From assembly GCA_900539195.1 (NCBI GenBank), contig UQBC01000029.1, positions 1 through 34,499 of the forward strand: a DNA stretch of 34,499 nucleotides. The letters run 5' to 3'. Shown here in pieces: positions 15,992 through 23,505 of the stretch. Every line of letters begins with the position of its first letter. The stretch's first letter is position 1. Source of the stretch: an uncultured Oscillospiraceae bacterium. Its GTDB lineage: Bacteria > Bacillota > Clostridia > Oscillospirales > Ruminococcaceae. Position numbers and translations under genes: made by a program. Under the pieces are notes generated by a model, which ran no database searches, was not told the origin of the DNA, and saw only the letters and a list, made by a program, of their open reading frames with translations.

Positions 15992-17086
15992 TTATACGTT
16001 GAATCTGAACAGTACAACGTCGCCGTCACGCATAACGTAGTCCTTGCCTTCAAGACGGACAAGGCCCTTTTCCTTTGCCGCCGCCATACTGCCGCAAGCC
16101 ATAAGATCGTCAAACGAAACGATCTCCGCTCTGATAAATCCCTTTTCAAAGTCGGTGTGAATCTTTCCTGCCGCCTGAGGAGCTTTTGTGCCGTTTGTTA
16201 TAGTCCATGCACGGACCTCCTGAACGCCTGCGGTAAGATAAGATATAAGGCCAAGCAGGCTGTAGCCCTGCTTTATTATACGGTTAAGACCGGATTCCTT
16301 AAGACCGAGTTCGGACAGGAACATTTCCTTATCCTCAGCCGACATATCCGCAATCTCAGCTTCAATCTGTGCGCAGATAGGAAGTACAACGCTGTTTTCA
16401 GCCTTAGCTATTTCACAAACTGCTCTGTACTGTTCGTTCTTTTCGATATCGCCCGTGAAATCGGATTCTGAAAGATTTGCAGCATAGATTACAGGTTTGT
16501 TCGACAGCAGGGGAGAAGCTTTTACCATTTCAAGTTCGGATTCGGTATAAGGATACGATCTTGCGGATTTACCTTCTTCAAGGTGAGCCAGCAGCTTTTC
16601 GAGGAATTCAACCTCGGAAGCAAGGCTCTTGTCGCCCTTCATCTGCTTCTTTTCTCTGTCAATTCTGCGCTGGATTATTTCTATATCCGAGAAGATAAGC
16701 TCAAGGTTAATTGTTTCTATATCTCTTGCCGCACCTATCTTGCCATCAACGTGAATTATATTGTCGTCCTCAAAGCAACGCACAACGTGAACGATAGCGT
16801 CGACCTCACGGATGTTGGAAAGGAACTTGTTGCCGAGTCCCTCACCCTTTGACGCACCCTTTACAAGACCTGCAATATCGACGAATTCAAGAGTTGCGGG
16901 TGTGAATTTTTCGGGGTTGTACATCTTAGCGAGTGCGTCAAGACGTTCATCGGGAACAGATACAATGCCGACGTTCGGTTCTATTGTGCAGAAAGGATAG
17001 TTTGCAGATTCTGCTCCTGCGTTTGTAAGTGCATTGAATAAGGTACTTTTGCCTACGTTCGGCAGACCGACCATTCCAAGTTTCAT
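15992..17086 (-). CDS. ychF: Redox-regulated ATPase YchF (Obg-like ATPase)
   Basis: YchF/OLA1 family P-loop ATPase, 364 residues, a universally conserved ribosome-associated protein. GLPNVGKST at 7-15 is the Walker A motif and DIAGLVKGAS the switch region. The G4 position reads NLSE instead of NKxD, the known change that gives the family ATP rather than GTP preference. The C-terminal 85 residues are the TGS domain (LISYLTAGVQEVRAWTI through to the end). AGAAAGG lies upstream of the start. It is a single-gene unit with its own promoter, divergent from the NERD gene. Confidence 0.96.
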   Translation of the reverse strand: MKLGMVGLPNVGKSTLFNALTNAGAESANYPFCTIEPNVGIVSVPDERLDALAKMYNPEKFTPATLEFVDIAGLVKGASKGEGLGNKFLSNIREVDAIVHVVRCFEDDNIIHVDGKIGAARDIETINLELIFSDIEIIQRRIDREKKQMKGDKSLASEVEFLEKLLAHLEEGKSARSYPYTESELEMVKASPLLSNKPVIYAANLSESDFTGDIEKNEQYRAVCEIAKAENSVVLPICAQIEAEIADMSAEDKEMFLSELGLKESGLNRIIKQGYSLLGLISYLTAGVQEVRAWTITNGTKAPQAAGKIHTDFEKGFIRAEIVSFDDLMACGSMAAAKEKGLVRLEGKDYVMRDGDVVLFRFNV

Positions 17087-17135
17087 TTATGTGTCAACCT
17101 TTCTTTAAGCGGTAACCGCTGTCATAATCCAGTAC

Positions 17136-17164
17136 AGTATAACACTAAATCCGATTTTTTTCAA
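17136..17164 (-). promoter_or_regulatory. Promoter of ychF
   Basis: Minus-strand TTGAAA (17159-17164) and TATACT (17136-17141), spacer 17. A 13-base palindrome, AGCGGTAACCGCT (17108-17120), lies in the leader. Confidence 0.75.
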
Positions 17165-17182
17165 GTGGTAAACGATAATTTG

Positions 17183-17211
17183 TTGACTTGAAGGTCAAAT
17201 TCCTGTATAAT
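17183..17211 (+). promoter_or_regulatory. Promoter of the NERD gene with a dyad on the -35 box
   Basis: TTGACT (17183-17188) and TATAAT (17206-17211) with a 17-base spacer. The -35 box is one arm of an inverted repeat TTGAC (17183-17187)/GTCAA (17194-17198), a possible repressor site. Confidence 0.8.
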
Positions 17212-17237
17212 ATAAGCAGTTTCAAGGAGGTGGTCTT

Positions 17238-17978
17238 TTGCCCGATATATATAAGCACGGCTACGACAATTTCAAAAAAATTACGGTTTTGTTTATTCTT
17301 CAGATAATACTTGGCGTGCTGCCGGTCGTACTTCTGGTGATCTATATAGGCTTTTCGCTGTATTCAAATATTGTACTGGGCTATACATTCATAGTGATAA
17401 TGGCTATTGCGGCGGCACTGAATTTCACTATAACAAAACGATATAACGTACTGCTTTCCGGTTTTAAGGGCGAAAAATCGCTCATGAAAACAGTAAAGAA
17501 GCTCGGAAACGAGTATACCGTATTTGCAAACGTACCTGTACGGTACAAGAAAAACAGAAGCGAGATAGATTTGTTGGTGCTCTGCGAAAGATACATTATT
17601 ATAATAGAAGTAAAAAATCACTCCGGCTACATATACGGCAACCATAAAGACGAAAAATGGACACAGAGAAAGATTTACCGCGGCGGTAAAACTACTGAAA
17701 CAGATATGACAAATCCAATCCGACAGATGCGCCGTCAGCGCGATATCATAAAGTCGATACTCCGTGCAAACGATCTTGACCAGTGGGTGGATACGGTACT
17801 TTACTTTTCCGCTCCGACCGTCCATCTCTATCTTGACCTGAACGACAGCGACAATGTGTGTTCCAGTGAAAAAGAACTGCTTGAATTTCTGCGTACCTAC
17901 CGTTCGCCCAAGCCTATTGATCCGGGCAAGCTCGAAAAGATCAAACTGCTTTTCAAAGAGATGTGCTCAAATAAATAA
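17238..17978 (+). CDS. Membrane-anchored NERD-domain (nuclease-related) protein
   Basis: A 246-residue protein. Two hydrophobic helices at residues 15-40 and 45-63 are followed by a cytoplasmic NERD domain of the PD-(D/E)xK nuclease superfamily. GFKGEKSL at 75-82 is the domain entry, and Asp111 in SEIDLLV with Glu124-x-Lys126 in IIEVKN forms the expected catalytic core, so it may be an active DNase. Targets of such proteins are unknown; roles in DNA processing or defence have been suggested. The start codon is TTG, chosen because a full AAGGAGG (17224-17230) sits 7 bases ahead and no in-frame ATG exists near it. It is a single gene between its own promoter and a strong terminator. Confidence 0.85.
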   Translation: MPDIYKHGYDNFKKITVLFILQIILGVLPVVLLVIYIGFSLYSNIVLGYTFIVIMAIAAALNFTITKRYNVLLSGFKGEKSLMKTVKKLGNEYTVFANVPVRYKKNRSEIDLLVLCERYIIIIEVKNHSGYIYGNHKDEKWTQRKIYRGGKTTETDMTNPIRQMRRQRDIIKSILRANDLDQWVDTVLYFSAPTVHLYLDLNDSDNVCSSEKELLEFLRTYRSPKPIDPGKLEKIKLLFKEMCSNK

Positions 17979-17984
17979 TACTGT

Positions 17985-18015
17985 ATTCCCGATGCTACCA
18001 CATCGGGAATTTTTA
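17985..18015 (+). terminator. Terminator of the NERD gene
   Basis: A 10-bp perfect stem, ATTCCCGATG (17985-17994) with its complement (18001-18010), a 6-base loop, followed by TTTTTA. Confidence 0.92.
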
Positions 18016-18029
18016 TATTGTATATTTCA

Positions 18030-18092
18030 AGTAAACGTTTACTGTACTCGTTTTTATTTACAGTAAAATTATTGCAGTAAAATGTCAGTAAA
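18030..18092. promoter_or_regulatory. Cluster of AGTAAA-type operator sites
   Basis: Within 63 bases there is a perfect 14-bp palindrome AGTAAACGTTTACT (18030-18043), an 11-base palindrome TTTACAGTAAA (18057-18067), and two more CAGTAAA copies (18075-18081, 18086-18092). The central AACGTT resembles LacI/GalR-family operators. It lies upstream of the small transcription unit at 18200-18357. Confidence 0.5.
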
Positions 18093-18199
18093 CCGTGAAA
18101 TCTCAAATGTTTGTTGTGCAATATGTACAAAACAAAGCCAATGTCTTATAAAATTTTCACAATTTTTGCGTTTCTACACAAAATACAGCTTGCGAACGA

Positions 18200-18228
18200 T
18201 TGACAAATTGGTAAATTTGCGATATAAT
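18200..18228 (+). promoter_or_regulatory. Consensus promoter in the gene-free stretch
   Basis: TTGACA (18200-18205) and TATAAT (18223-18228), both perfect, spacer exactly 17. No conventional gene follows; the predicted transcript ends at the terminator at 18327-18356. Confidence 0.85.
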
Positions 18229-18246
18229 AAAGCCATCGTAAGACAC

Positions 18247-18321
18247 ATGATTAAGTGCTTACGAGGTTTTAGTTTTTTAGTTGTCTCCTTTCTTTTGTTC
18301 TACACATTATACATTATTTGA
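18247..18321 (+). CDS. Possible 24-residue hydrophobic peptide
   Basis: ATG at 18247-18249, stop TGA at 18319-18321. After MIKCLRG, with two basic residues, comes a 17-residue stretch of Phe, Leu, Val, Ile, Tyr and Ser that would span a membrane once. This resembles the shape of type I toxin peptides (Ibs, Fst, TxpA classes). Against this, no Shine-Dalgarno site precedes the ATG, the predicted leader is only about 12 bases and the start codon lies in a hairpin loop. U-rich RNA also encodes hydrophobic residues by composition alone. I regard coding as possible, not shown. Confidence 0.3.
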   Translation: MIKCLRGFSFLVVSFLLFYTLYII

Positions 18322-18326
18322 TTTGA

Positions 18327-18356
18327 GAGCGTGAATTTGTCACGCTCAATTTTTTT
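18327..18356 (+). terminator. Terminator of the small transcript
   Basis: Perfect 8-bp GC-rich stem GAGCGTGA (18327-18334) with its complement (18340-18347), a 5-base loop, then AA and seven T residues (18350-18356). Confidence 0.92.
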
Positions 18357-18576
18357 GTCCTTTTTATTCACATTGCGGATATATTTCTGTGCTATTTTGA
18401 AGCAGAACAGCAAAAGTATTGTATGTCCGATAAGAATAAATCTGTAATTAACGCTTATTTGCTCTGCTTTACCGAAAGAAAGCAGATTTTCATTATAAAA
18501 TGCAGTGAATCCCGACTAACGTTCAATCCCGCCGTTTCGCAAACCGTAGCAAAGAAGTATTGTTATCGTAGGCGAG

Positions 18577-18621
18577 ATTTGGAGCGACGCATCGGCGTAA
18601 GCAGAATTTGAAGCGCCGCAT
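18577..18621 (+). repeat. Two imperfect 16-base direct repeats, period 29
   Basis: ATTTGGAGCGACGCAT (18577-18592) and ATTTGAAGCGCCGCAT (18606-18621) differ at two positions. They sit in the gene-free stretch before the ymfF promoter; apart from these repeats I see nothing recognisable between 18358 and 18640. Confidence 0.5.
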
Positions 18622-18646
18622 GAATATTTTGTGAAAAGTGTGGAAT

Positions 18647-18674
18647 TTGTATTCAAAATATGGTATACTATAAT
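18647..18674 (+). promoter_or_regulatory. Promoter of the ymfF-ymfH-lgt-folD run
   Basis: TTGTAT (18647-18652) and TATAAT (18669-18674), spacer 16, followed by GAAAGGA and the ATG at 18707. Confidence 0.6.
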
Positions 18675-18706
18675 TCAGTGTTTGAAACCTAGAAAGGAAT
18701 GAACAG

Positions 18707-19972
18707 ATGAACAATATAATAAACCGCAGGAAAATAGCCGACGGCGTATACTTCAGCAGTATTACCGACAAGCGCTATAAGAAGAATTTGATTTCAGTGG
18801 CATTTTCAACACAGCTAAGCGAGGAAACGGCAACCGAAAACGTGATAGTTCCTCTCCTGCTTACAAAATGCAATTCAAAGCTTCCTTCATATAAAGCCTT
18901 TAACAATAAGATGTCAAGACTGTATGCCTCCGGAATAGGCGGTACTACAGGCAGACAGTATGACTTGCAGACGATCTCGTTCGGTGCATACTATCTTGAT
19001 GATGTTTACGCTCTGGCTGGCGAAAAAATGACGGAAATAATGACAGATATTTTTATTGACTGCTTAACATCACCTGTGACTGAAAACGGCGTGTTTACGG
19101 CAAAATTTGTCGAGCTTGAAAAGAAGACTGCTATTGACAACATCGAAACGGCCATCAATGATAAGCGTTCTTACGCAATAGAACGTGCGATGAAAACCAT
19201 CTGTAAGGGCGAGCCTGCAAGCGTATGCTCATACGGCACGGTAGAAAAGGCAAAGCTGATAACTCCCGACAGTGCATATAAGGCTTATCGCCGTATGCTT
19301 GAAACAATGCCGTGCGAAATTATCTGCACAGGCTGCAGCGACTTTGATGGAGTAGCGGAGAAGTTCGCCGCCGCATTTGAAAAAGCCGGCAGACACGATA
19401 TTGAGCACACAACGATAGCTTTAAGCCCCGTAAAAACTCAGACGGAAGAGGTTACCGAAAGGTTGACGGTAAATCAGAGCAAGCTTGTCCTCGGCTTCAA
19501 ATCGCATTCCGATGACGATGCCGCTCTTGTACTTTTACAGAAGATTTTCGGCGGTACAACGTCATCAAAGCTGTTCCAGAACGTAAGAGAAAAAATGTCG
19601 CTGTGCTATTACTGCTCAGCCGCAAGGAACGACCTCAAGGGCATTATGCTTGTAAACAGCGGCGTTGAAAATGAAAATATTGAAAAGACAAAGAACGCCG
19701 TTATAGATCAGCTTGAAGAAATAAAGAACGGCAACTTTACCGATGAAGATATCAACTTTGCCGAAATGGCTATAAAGAACGATTTCAAGAGCGTAGCCGA
19801 CAGTGCGGGAAACGTAAGCAACTGGTACTTTGATTGCATCAGAAAGAACGATATAGTAACCCCCGAAGAAAAGCTTGAACGTTACCTCGGCGTATCAAAG
19901 GAACGTATAATCGCCGCCGCAAAATCTATGGTACTTGACAGCGTCTATGTACTTACAGGCAACGAAAATTGA
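18707..19972 (+). CDS. ymfF: M16-like protein without zinc site (YmfF type)
   Basis: A 421-residue protein with the two-lobe fold pattern of M16 (insulinase/processing peptidase) proteins but without the HxxEH zinc motif, so it is the non-catalytic partner of the next gene. In Bacillus subtilis the homologous pair YmfF/YmfH is needed for the 5-aminopentanol modification of elongation factor P; the family name follows that finding. Recognisable stretches are the GGTTSSKLFQNVREKMSLCYYCSA segment near residue 285 and the opening MNNIINRRKIADGVYFSSI. GAAAGGA lies 8 bases before the ATG. It is followed 17 bases later by ymfH, so both are cotranscribed. No efp gene is visible in the window. Confidence 0.85.
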   Translation: MNNIINRRKIADGVYFSSITDKRYKKNLISVAFSTQLSEETATENVIVPLLLTKCNSKLPSYKAFNNKMSRLYASGIGGTTGRQYDLQTISFGAYYLDDVYALAGEKMTEIMTDIFIDCLTSPVTENGVFTAKFVELEKKTAIDNIETAINDKRSYAIERAMKTICKGEPASVCSYGTVEKAKLITPDSAYKAYRRMLETMPCEIICTGCSDFDGVAEKFAAAFEKAGRHDIEHTTIALSPVKTQTEEVTERLTVNQSKLVLGFKSHSDDDAALVLLQKIFGGTTSSKLFQNVREKMSLCYYCSAARNDLKGIMLVNSGVENENIEKTKNAVIDQLEEIKNGNFTDEDINFAEMAIKNDFKSVADSAGNVSNWYFDCIRKNDIVTPEEKLERYLGVSKERIIAAAKSMVLDSVYVLTGNEN

Positions 19973-19989
19973 GAAAAGGAGCTGTCATA

Positions 19990-21264
19990 ATGGAGAAAAT
20001 CACTAACGCACGAATCAAGGAAGAATATCTCAGAATAAAGCATAAGAGCGGCGCTACAATTCTTTTGTATCCCATGAAGGGCTATTCGACCGCTTATGCG
20101 CTGTTTGCTACCAAGTACGGCTCGGTGGATACAACATTCAAGACAAACGAGGACCCCGATTTTGTAACAGTTCCCGAAGGCATTGCTCATTACCTTGAAC
20201 ACAAGCTGTTTGAGAATGACGAGTGTGACGCATTTGATCTGTACGCAAAGACGGGCGCAAACGCAAACGCATATACCAGCTTTGATAAGACAGCATACCT
20301 GTTCAGCTGTTCGCAGAAATTCGAGGAGAATCTGCGTATATTGCTCGGCTTTGTGCAGGAACCTTATTTTACCGACGCTACCGTTGCAAAGGAACAGGGG
20401 ATCATCGGACAGGAAATCAGAATGTACGAGGACGATACCGGTTGGAGAGTATTTTTCAACTGCTTGCAGGCAATGTACGAAAAGAACCCCGTAAGAATTG
20501 ATATTGCCGGCACTATCGAAAGCATAGCAAAGATAGATAAGGATCTGCTTTACCGTTGCTACAACACGTTCTATAACCTCAATAATATGGTCATCGCCGT
20601 TGCAGGTAATTTTGATGTTGACAAAACGCTTGAGATATGCGATGAGCTGCTGAAGCCGTCAGAGGATCACGGACTTAAGGTTATTGTTCCCGATGAACCG
20701 CTTACGGTTCACGAAAAGAGAAACGTGCAGAAGCTGTCCTGCGCTATCCCGCTGTTCAATATCGGCTGGAAATTCCCCGCATATTCGGGAAAGGAACAGC
20801 TTGAAAAATATATCGTCTATAATATCCTTATGGAGCTTTGCCTCGGCAAGACCTCAGACTTCTATAACAGAATGTACGAAGACGGATTGCTAAACGACGC
20901 GTTCAATATCGGCGTATTCTGCGGCAGAGGATTTTTCAGCGTAATCGCAGACGGTGAATCTACAGATCCCGATAAGGTGCTTTCCGAGATAGAAAAGGAG
21001 CTTTCCCGTCTTAGAAAAGAAGGTCTTGACGAAGACGAGTTCATTACTATCCGTAACAAGACTTATGGCGAGCTTGTGGCAGGCTTCAATAATGTCGAAT
21101 CTGTCGCAAATGCGATGATTTCCCAGGAAATAAATGACGTGGGAATTTATGACGGTATAGAAATTACGGCAAATACCACATTTGCCGATATAAAATCGGC
21201 TCTTGACGATTTCGACATTGAGAATAATTCAATTTCGATAATCGAGCCTGCCGATGAGAATTAA
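19990..21264 (+). CDS. ymfH: M16 family metallopeptidase (YmfH type)
   Basis: A 424-residue M16B metallopeptidase. The inverted zinc motif HYLEH (His67, catalytic Glu70, His71) is intact in GIAHYLEHKLFE, and Glu142 in GQEIRMYEDD is the likely third zinc ligand. With the upstream zinc-less protein it forms the usual active/inactive pair, related to YmfF/YmfH of B. subtilis (EF-P modification) and to peptide-maturation pairs. The start was set at the ATG at 19990 because AAAGGAG (19975-19981) precedes it by 8 bases; a TTG 21 bases earlier overlaps the end of ymfF and is less likely. The gene is followed after 15 bases by lgt. Its natural substrate is not certain. Confidence 0.88.
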   Translation: MEKITNARIKEEYLRIKHKSGATILLYPMKGYSTAYALFATKYGSVDTTFKTNEDPDFVTVPEGIAHYLEHKLFENDECDAFDLYAKTGANANAYTSFDKTAYLFSCSQKFEENLRILLGFVQEPYFTDATVAKEQGIIGQEIRMYEDDTGWRVFFNCLQAMYEKNPVRIDIAGTIESIAKIDKDLLYRCYNTFYNLNNMVIAVAGNFDVDKTLEICDELLKPSEDHGLKVIVPDEPLTVHEKRNVQKLSCAIPLFNIGWKFPAYSGKEQLEKYIVYNILMELCLGKTSDFYNRMYEDGLLNDAFNIGVFCGRGFFSVIADGESTDPDKVLSEIEKELSRLRKEGLDEDEFITIRNKTYGELVAGFNNVESVANAMISQEINDVGIYDGIEITANTTFADIKSALDDFDIENNSISIIEPADEN

Positions 21265-21279
21265 GCGAGGATTTTTAAC

Positions 21280-22419
21280 ATGAGCGGTTTATTAAACATT
21301 CTGACCGAATCGGTGAACGAAGTGCCGAGAATTGAATTTCCAAACCTGTTTGATAAGTCTATTATCGTAAACAGGGTAGCGTTCAATCTGTTCGGCGTTG
21401 ACATCTACTGGTACGGAGTTATTATTGCGGTAGGCGTGATTCTTGCGTTTATTTACGCTATGCACAAGTGCAAGCAGTTCGGGCTTATCCCCGACCACGT
21501 TTTCGACGTAGCCTTTGTAGCCATAATTTTCGGCTTTATCGGCGCAAGGGCCTACTACTGTATTTTCATTGATACCGATATAAATTTCTTTGACCTGCGT
21601 CACGGAGGACTTGCAATATACGGCGGTATTATTGCAGCGGCGATTGCGGCGGCGATTACCTGCGTTATCCATAAGGTAAACCTTCCCGCAATGTTCGATG
21701 TGGGCGGTCTCGGACTTCTTATAGGTCAGTGCATAGGCAGATGGGGCAACTTTGTAAATCAGGAGGCTTACGGCGCTCCTACGGCAGGCTCGCTCCCGTG
21801 GGGCATGACAGGCACAACTATTATAAACGATCCCGTGGTTATTGCAAAACAGGCAGAGCTTGATGCGGCAGGAAACGGACTGTTTGCACTTGTTCACCCG
21901 TGTTTCCTTTACGAGAGCCTGTGGTGCCTTATCGGCTTTATCGCACTTCATTTCTACTCAAAGAAGCTGAAAACCTTTGACGGCGAGATTTTCCTGCTGT
22001 ATATAACATGGTACGGCTTAGGTCGATTCTGGATAGAGGCACTGCGTACAGACAGCCTGTTCATCGGACCTTTCAAGGTATCCCAGATAGTAGCCGGCGG
22101 TTGTGTTATAGTCGGACTTGCATTGTTCATACTCGGCAAGATTTTCAAGACAAAGAAACGCGGCTATGTAATGTATAAGGACAGCGAAGCGTGCAAGGAA
22201 AAGAACGAGGCGTATTATGCCCGTCAGAAGATGCTTGAAGAAAAGGCTAAGGCTAAGAAGGCTATGAAGCAGGCAGGCGAAGAATCACCGAGCATAATAG
22301 TCGATAACGAAGCTTCCGATAACGAGGAAACATCGGCTGAGACCGAAAAGGAAGAAGAAAAGACGGAGAAATCCGAAAGCAACGAAGAAAATACCCCTGA
22401 TAAAACGGAGGAAGAATAA
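21280..22419 (+). CDS. lgt: Prolipoprotein diacylglyceryl transferase
   Basis: Lgt moves diacylglyceryl from phosphatidylglycerol to the lipobox cysteine of prolipoproteins, the first step of lipoprotein maturation in the membrane. Key residues are visible: His108 in HGGLAIYGG, Arg154 and Glu162 in the family signature RWGNFVNQEAYG, and the late Arg in GLGRFWIEALRTD. Spacing fits His103, Arg143 and Glu151 of the E. coli enzyme. About seven membrane helices occupy residues 28-280. Unusually, the protein continues with about 90 charged residues, first Lys-rich and then strongly acidic (Glu/Asp/Ser/Thr), giving 379 residues against the usual 260-300. GAGGA precedes the ATG. The stop shares a base with the folD start (TAATG). 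Confidence 0.94.
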   Translation: MSGLLNILTESVNEVPRIEFPNLFDKSIIVNRVAFNLFGVDIYWYGVIIAVGVILAFIYAMHKCKQFGLIPDHVFDVAFVAIIFGFIGARAYYCIFIDTDINFFDLRHGGLAIYGGIIAAAIAAAITCVIHKVNLPAMFDVGGLGLLIGQCIGRWGNFVNQEAYGAPTAGSLPWGMTGTTIINDPVVIAKQAELDAAGNGLFALVHPCFLYESLWCLIGFIALHFYSKKLKTFDGEIFLLYITWYGLGRFWIEALRTDSLFIGPFKVSQIVAGGCVIVGLALFILGKIFKTKKRGYVMYKDSEACKEKNEAYYARQKMLEEKAKAKKAMKQAGEESPSIIVDNEASDNEETSAETEKEEEKTEKSESNEENTPDKTEEE

Positions 22420-23258
22420 TGAATCTTATTGACGGAAAAGCAGTATCTGCAAGCGTTAAAGAGCAGATCCGTGCCGAGATAGAGCGTGACAAGCTCGATA
22501 TAGGTCTTGCCGTAATAATAGTAGGAAACAATCAGGCAAGCCGTGTTTATGTGAACAACAAGAAAAAGGCCTGCGAGGTATGCGGAATAAAGTCATACGA
22601 GTACGCGCTGCCAGAAGATACAACGCAGGACGAGCTTATGGAGCTTATCGACACACTGAACAAGGACGATAAGGTAAACGGCATACTCTGCCAGTTACCA
22701 CTTCCGAAGCACCTTGACGAAGAAAAGGTCATAGAGGCTATTTCACCGCTCAAGGACGTTGACGCATTCAACGCCGTTAATGTCGGAAAGATAATGATAG
22801 GAAATTACTCGTTCCTTCCCTGTACCCCCGCAGGCGTTATGGAGCTTATTCACAGCACAGGCGTATCGGTAGAGGGCAAGGAGTGCGTTGTTATCGGCAG
22901 ATCGAATATAGTAGGTAAGCCTATGGCTATGCTTTTACTCCACGAGAACGCAACCGTAACCGTATGCCATTCAAGAACAAAGGATCTCGCAGAGGTTTGC
23001 CGCAGAGCAGATATATTAGTCAGCGCAGTAGGCAGAGCAGACTTTGTTACAGCTGATATGGTAAAGGACGGCGCAGTGGTTATTGATGTCGGTATGAATA
23101 GAAACGCAGACAATAAGCTCTGCGGCGATGTGAAGTTCGATGAAGTCGCACCGAAATGCTCATACATAACACCTGTTCCCGGCGGAGTAGGCCCTATGAC
23201 GATAGCAATGCTGATGAAGAATACGCTTATGGCTAAGCGTATACAGTCAAAAGTATGA
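22419..23258 (+). CDS. folD: Bifunctional methylenetetrahydrofolate dehydrogenase/cyclohydrolase
   Basis: FolD interconverts 5,10-methylene-, methenyl- and 10-formyl-tetrahydrofolate with NADP in one-carbon metabolism. The 279-residue length is standard. Catalytic residues are present: Tyr44 and Lys48 in YVNNK (spacing as Tyr50/Lys54 in E. coli), Gln in GILCQLPLP, and Asp in PLKDVDAF. The Rossmann motif VIGRSNIVGKPMA binds NADP, and TPVPGGVGPMT is the C-terminal family signature. The ATG overlaps the lgt stop by one base, with GGAGGAAG ahead, so it is translationally coupled to lgt. The next small gene overlaps its stop by four bases. Confidence 0.96.
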   Translation: MNLIDGKAVSASVKEQIRAEIERDKLDIGLAVIIVGNNQASRVYVNNKKKACEVCGIKSYEYALPEDTTQDELMELIDTLNKDDKVNGILCQLPLPKHLDEEKVIEAISPLKDVDAFNAVNVGKIMIGNYSFLPCTPAGVMELIHSTGVSVEGKECVVIGRSNIVGKPMAMLLLHENATVTVCHSRTKDLAEVCRRADILVSAVGRADFVTADMVKDGAVVIDVGMNRNADNKLCGDVKFDEVAPKCSYITPVPGGVGPMTIAMLMKNTLMAKRIQSKV

Positions 23259-23458
23259 ATAAGCAGGTAAAAAATCCGTTTAAGAAAGCAGGGCAGGGCG
23301 GAAACAAGCGTTTCCTTATAAATGCCGCAATTCTTGCCGCAGGCTGTCTGCTTGTTATATTCAGAATGCAGACGTGGGGCATCGCACAGGTGATAGTTCT
23401 TGTACTGTTTGCGGCACTCGCCGCATTCCAGGTGGTGCTTTATTTCAAGTTGAAGTGA
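23255..23458 (+). CDS. Small membrane protein of unknown function
   Basis: A 67-residue protein with a basic N-terminus (residues 1-19) and two hydrophobic helices at about 20-36 and 41-63, ending in FKLK; both ends would face the cytoplasm. It overlaps the folD stop as ATGA and has no clear Shine-Dalgarno site, so it probably depends on coupled translation. I do not recognise a family. It is the last gene of the ymfF-folD run. Confidence 0.6.
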   Translation: MNKQVKNPFKKAGQGGNKRFLINAAILAAGCLLVIFRMQTWGIAQVIVLVLFAALAAFQVVLYFKLK

Positions 23459-23505
23459 AATTGCGCTGTCAGCCCCAAAAAACACAAAAATTTAATAAAC
23501 TCCTA

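Larger units (their letters stand above)
18235..18357 (+). ncRNA. Candidate small RNA of about 120 nt, function unknown
   Basis: Bounded by a perfect promoter and a strong intrinsic terminator. The 5' end folds as CGTAAG (18238-18243) with CTTACG (18258-18263), extended inward by CAC/GTG past one bulged A. The middle of about 60 bases is U-rich and apparently unpaired. It contains GTCTCCTTTCTTTTG at 18282-18296, which is complementary to the AAAGGAG-type ribosome binding sites common in this window. The same RNA can be read as a 24-codon hydrophobic peptide, so it may be an mRNA, a regulatory RNA, or both. No Rfam family was recognised by eye. Confidence 0.55.

Noticed and set aside
18061..18092. 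Short CAGTAAA repeats considered as a CRISPR array
   Set aside because: Units of seven bases with irregular spacing of 11-14 bases and no spacer pattern; no cas genes are near.
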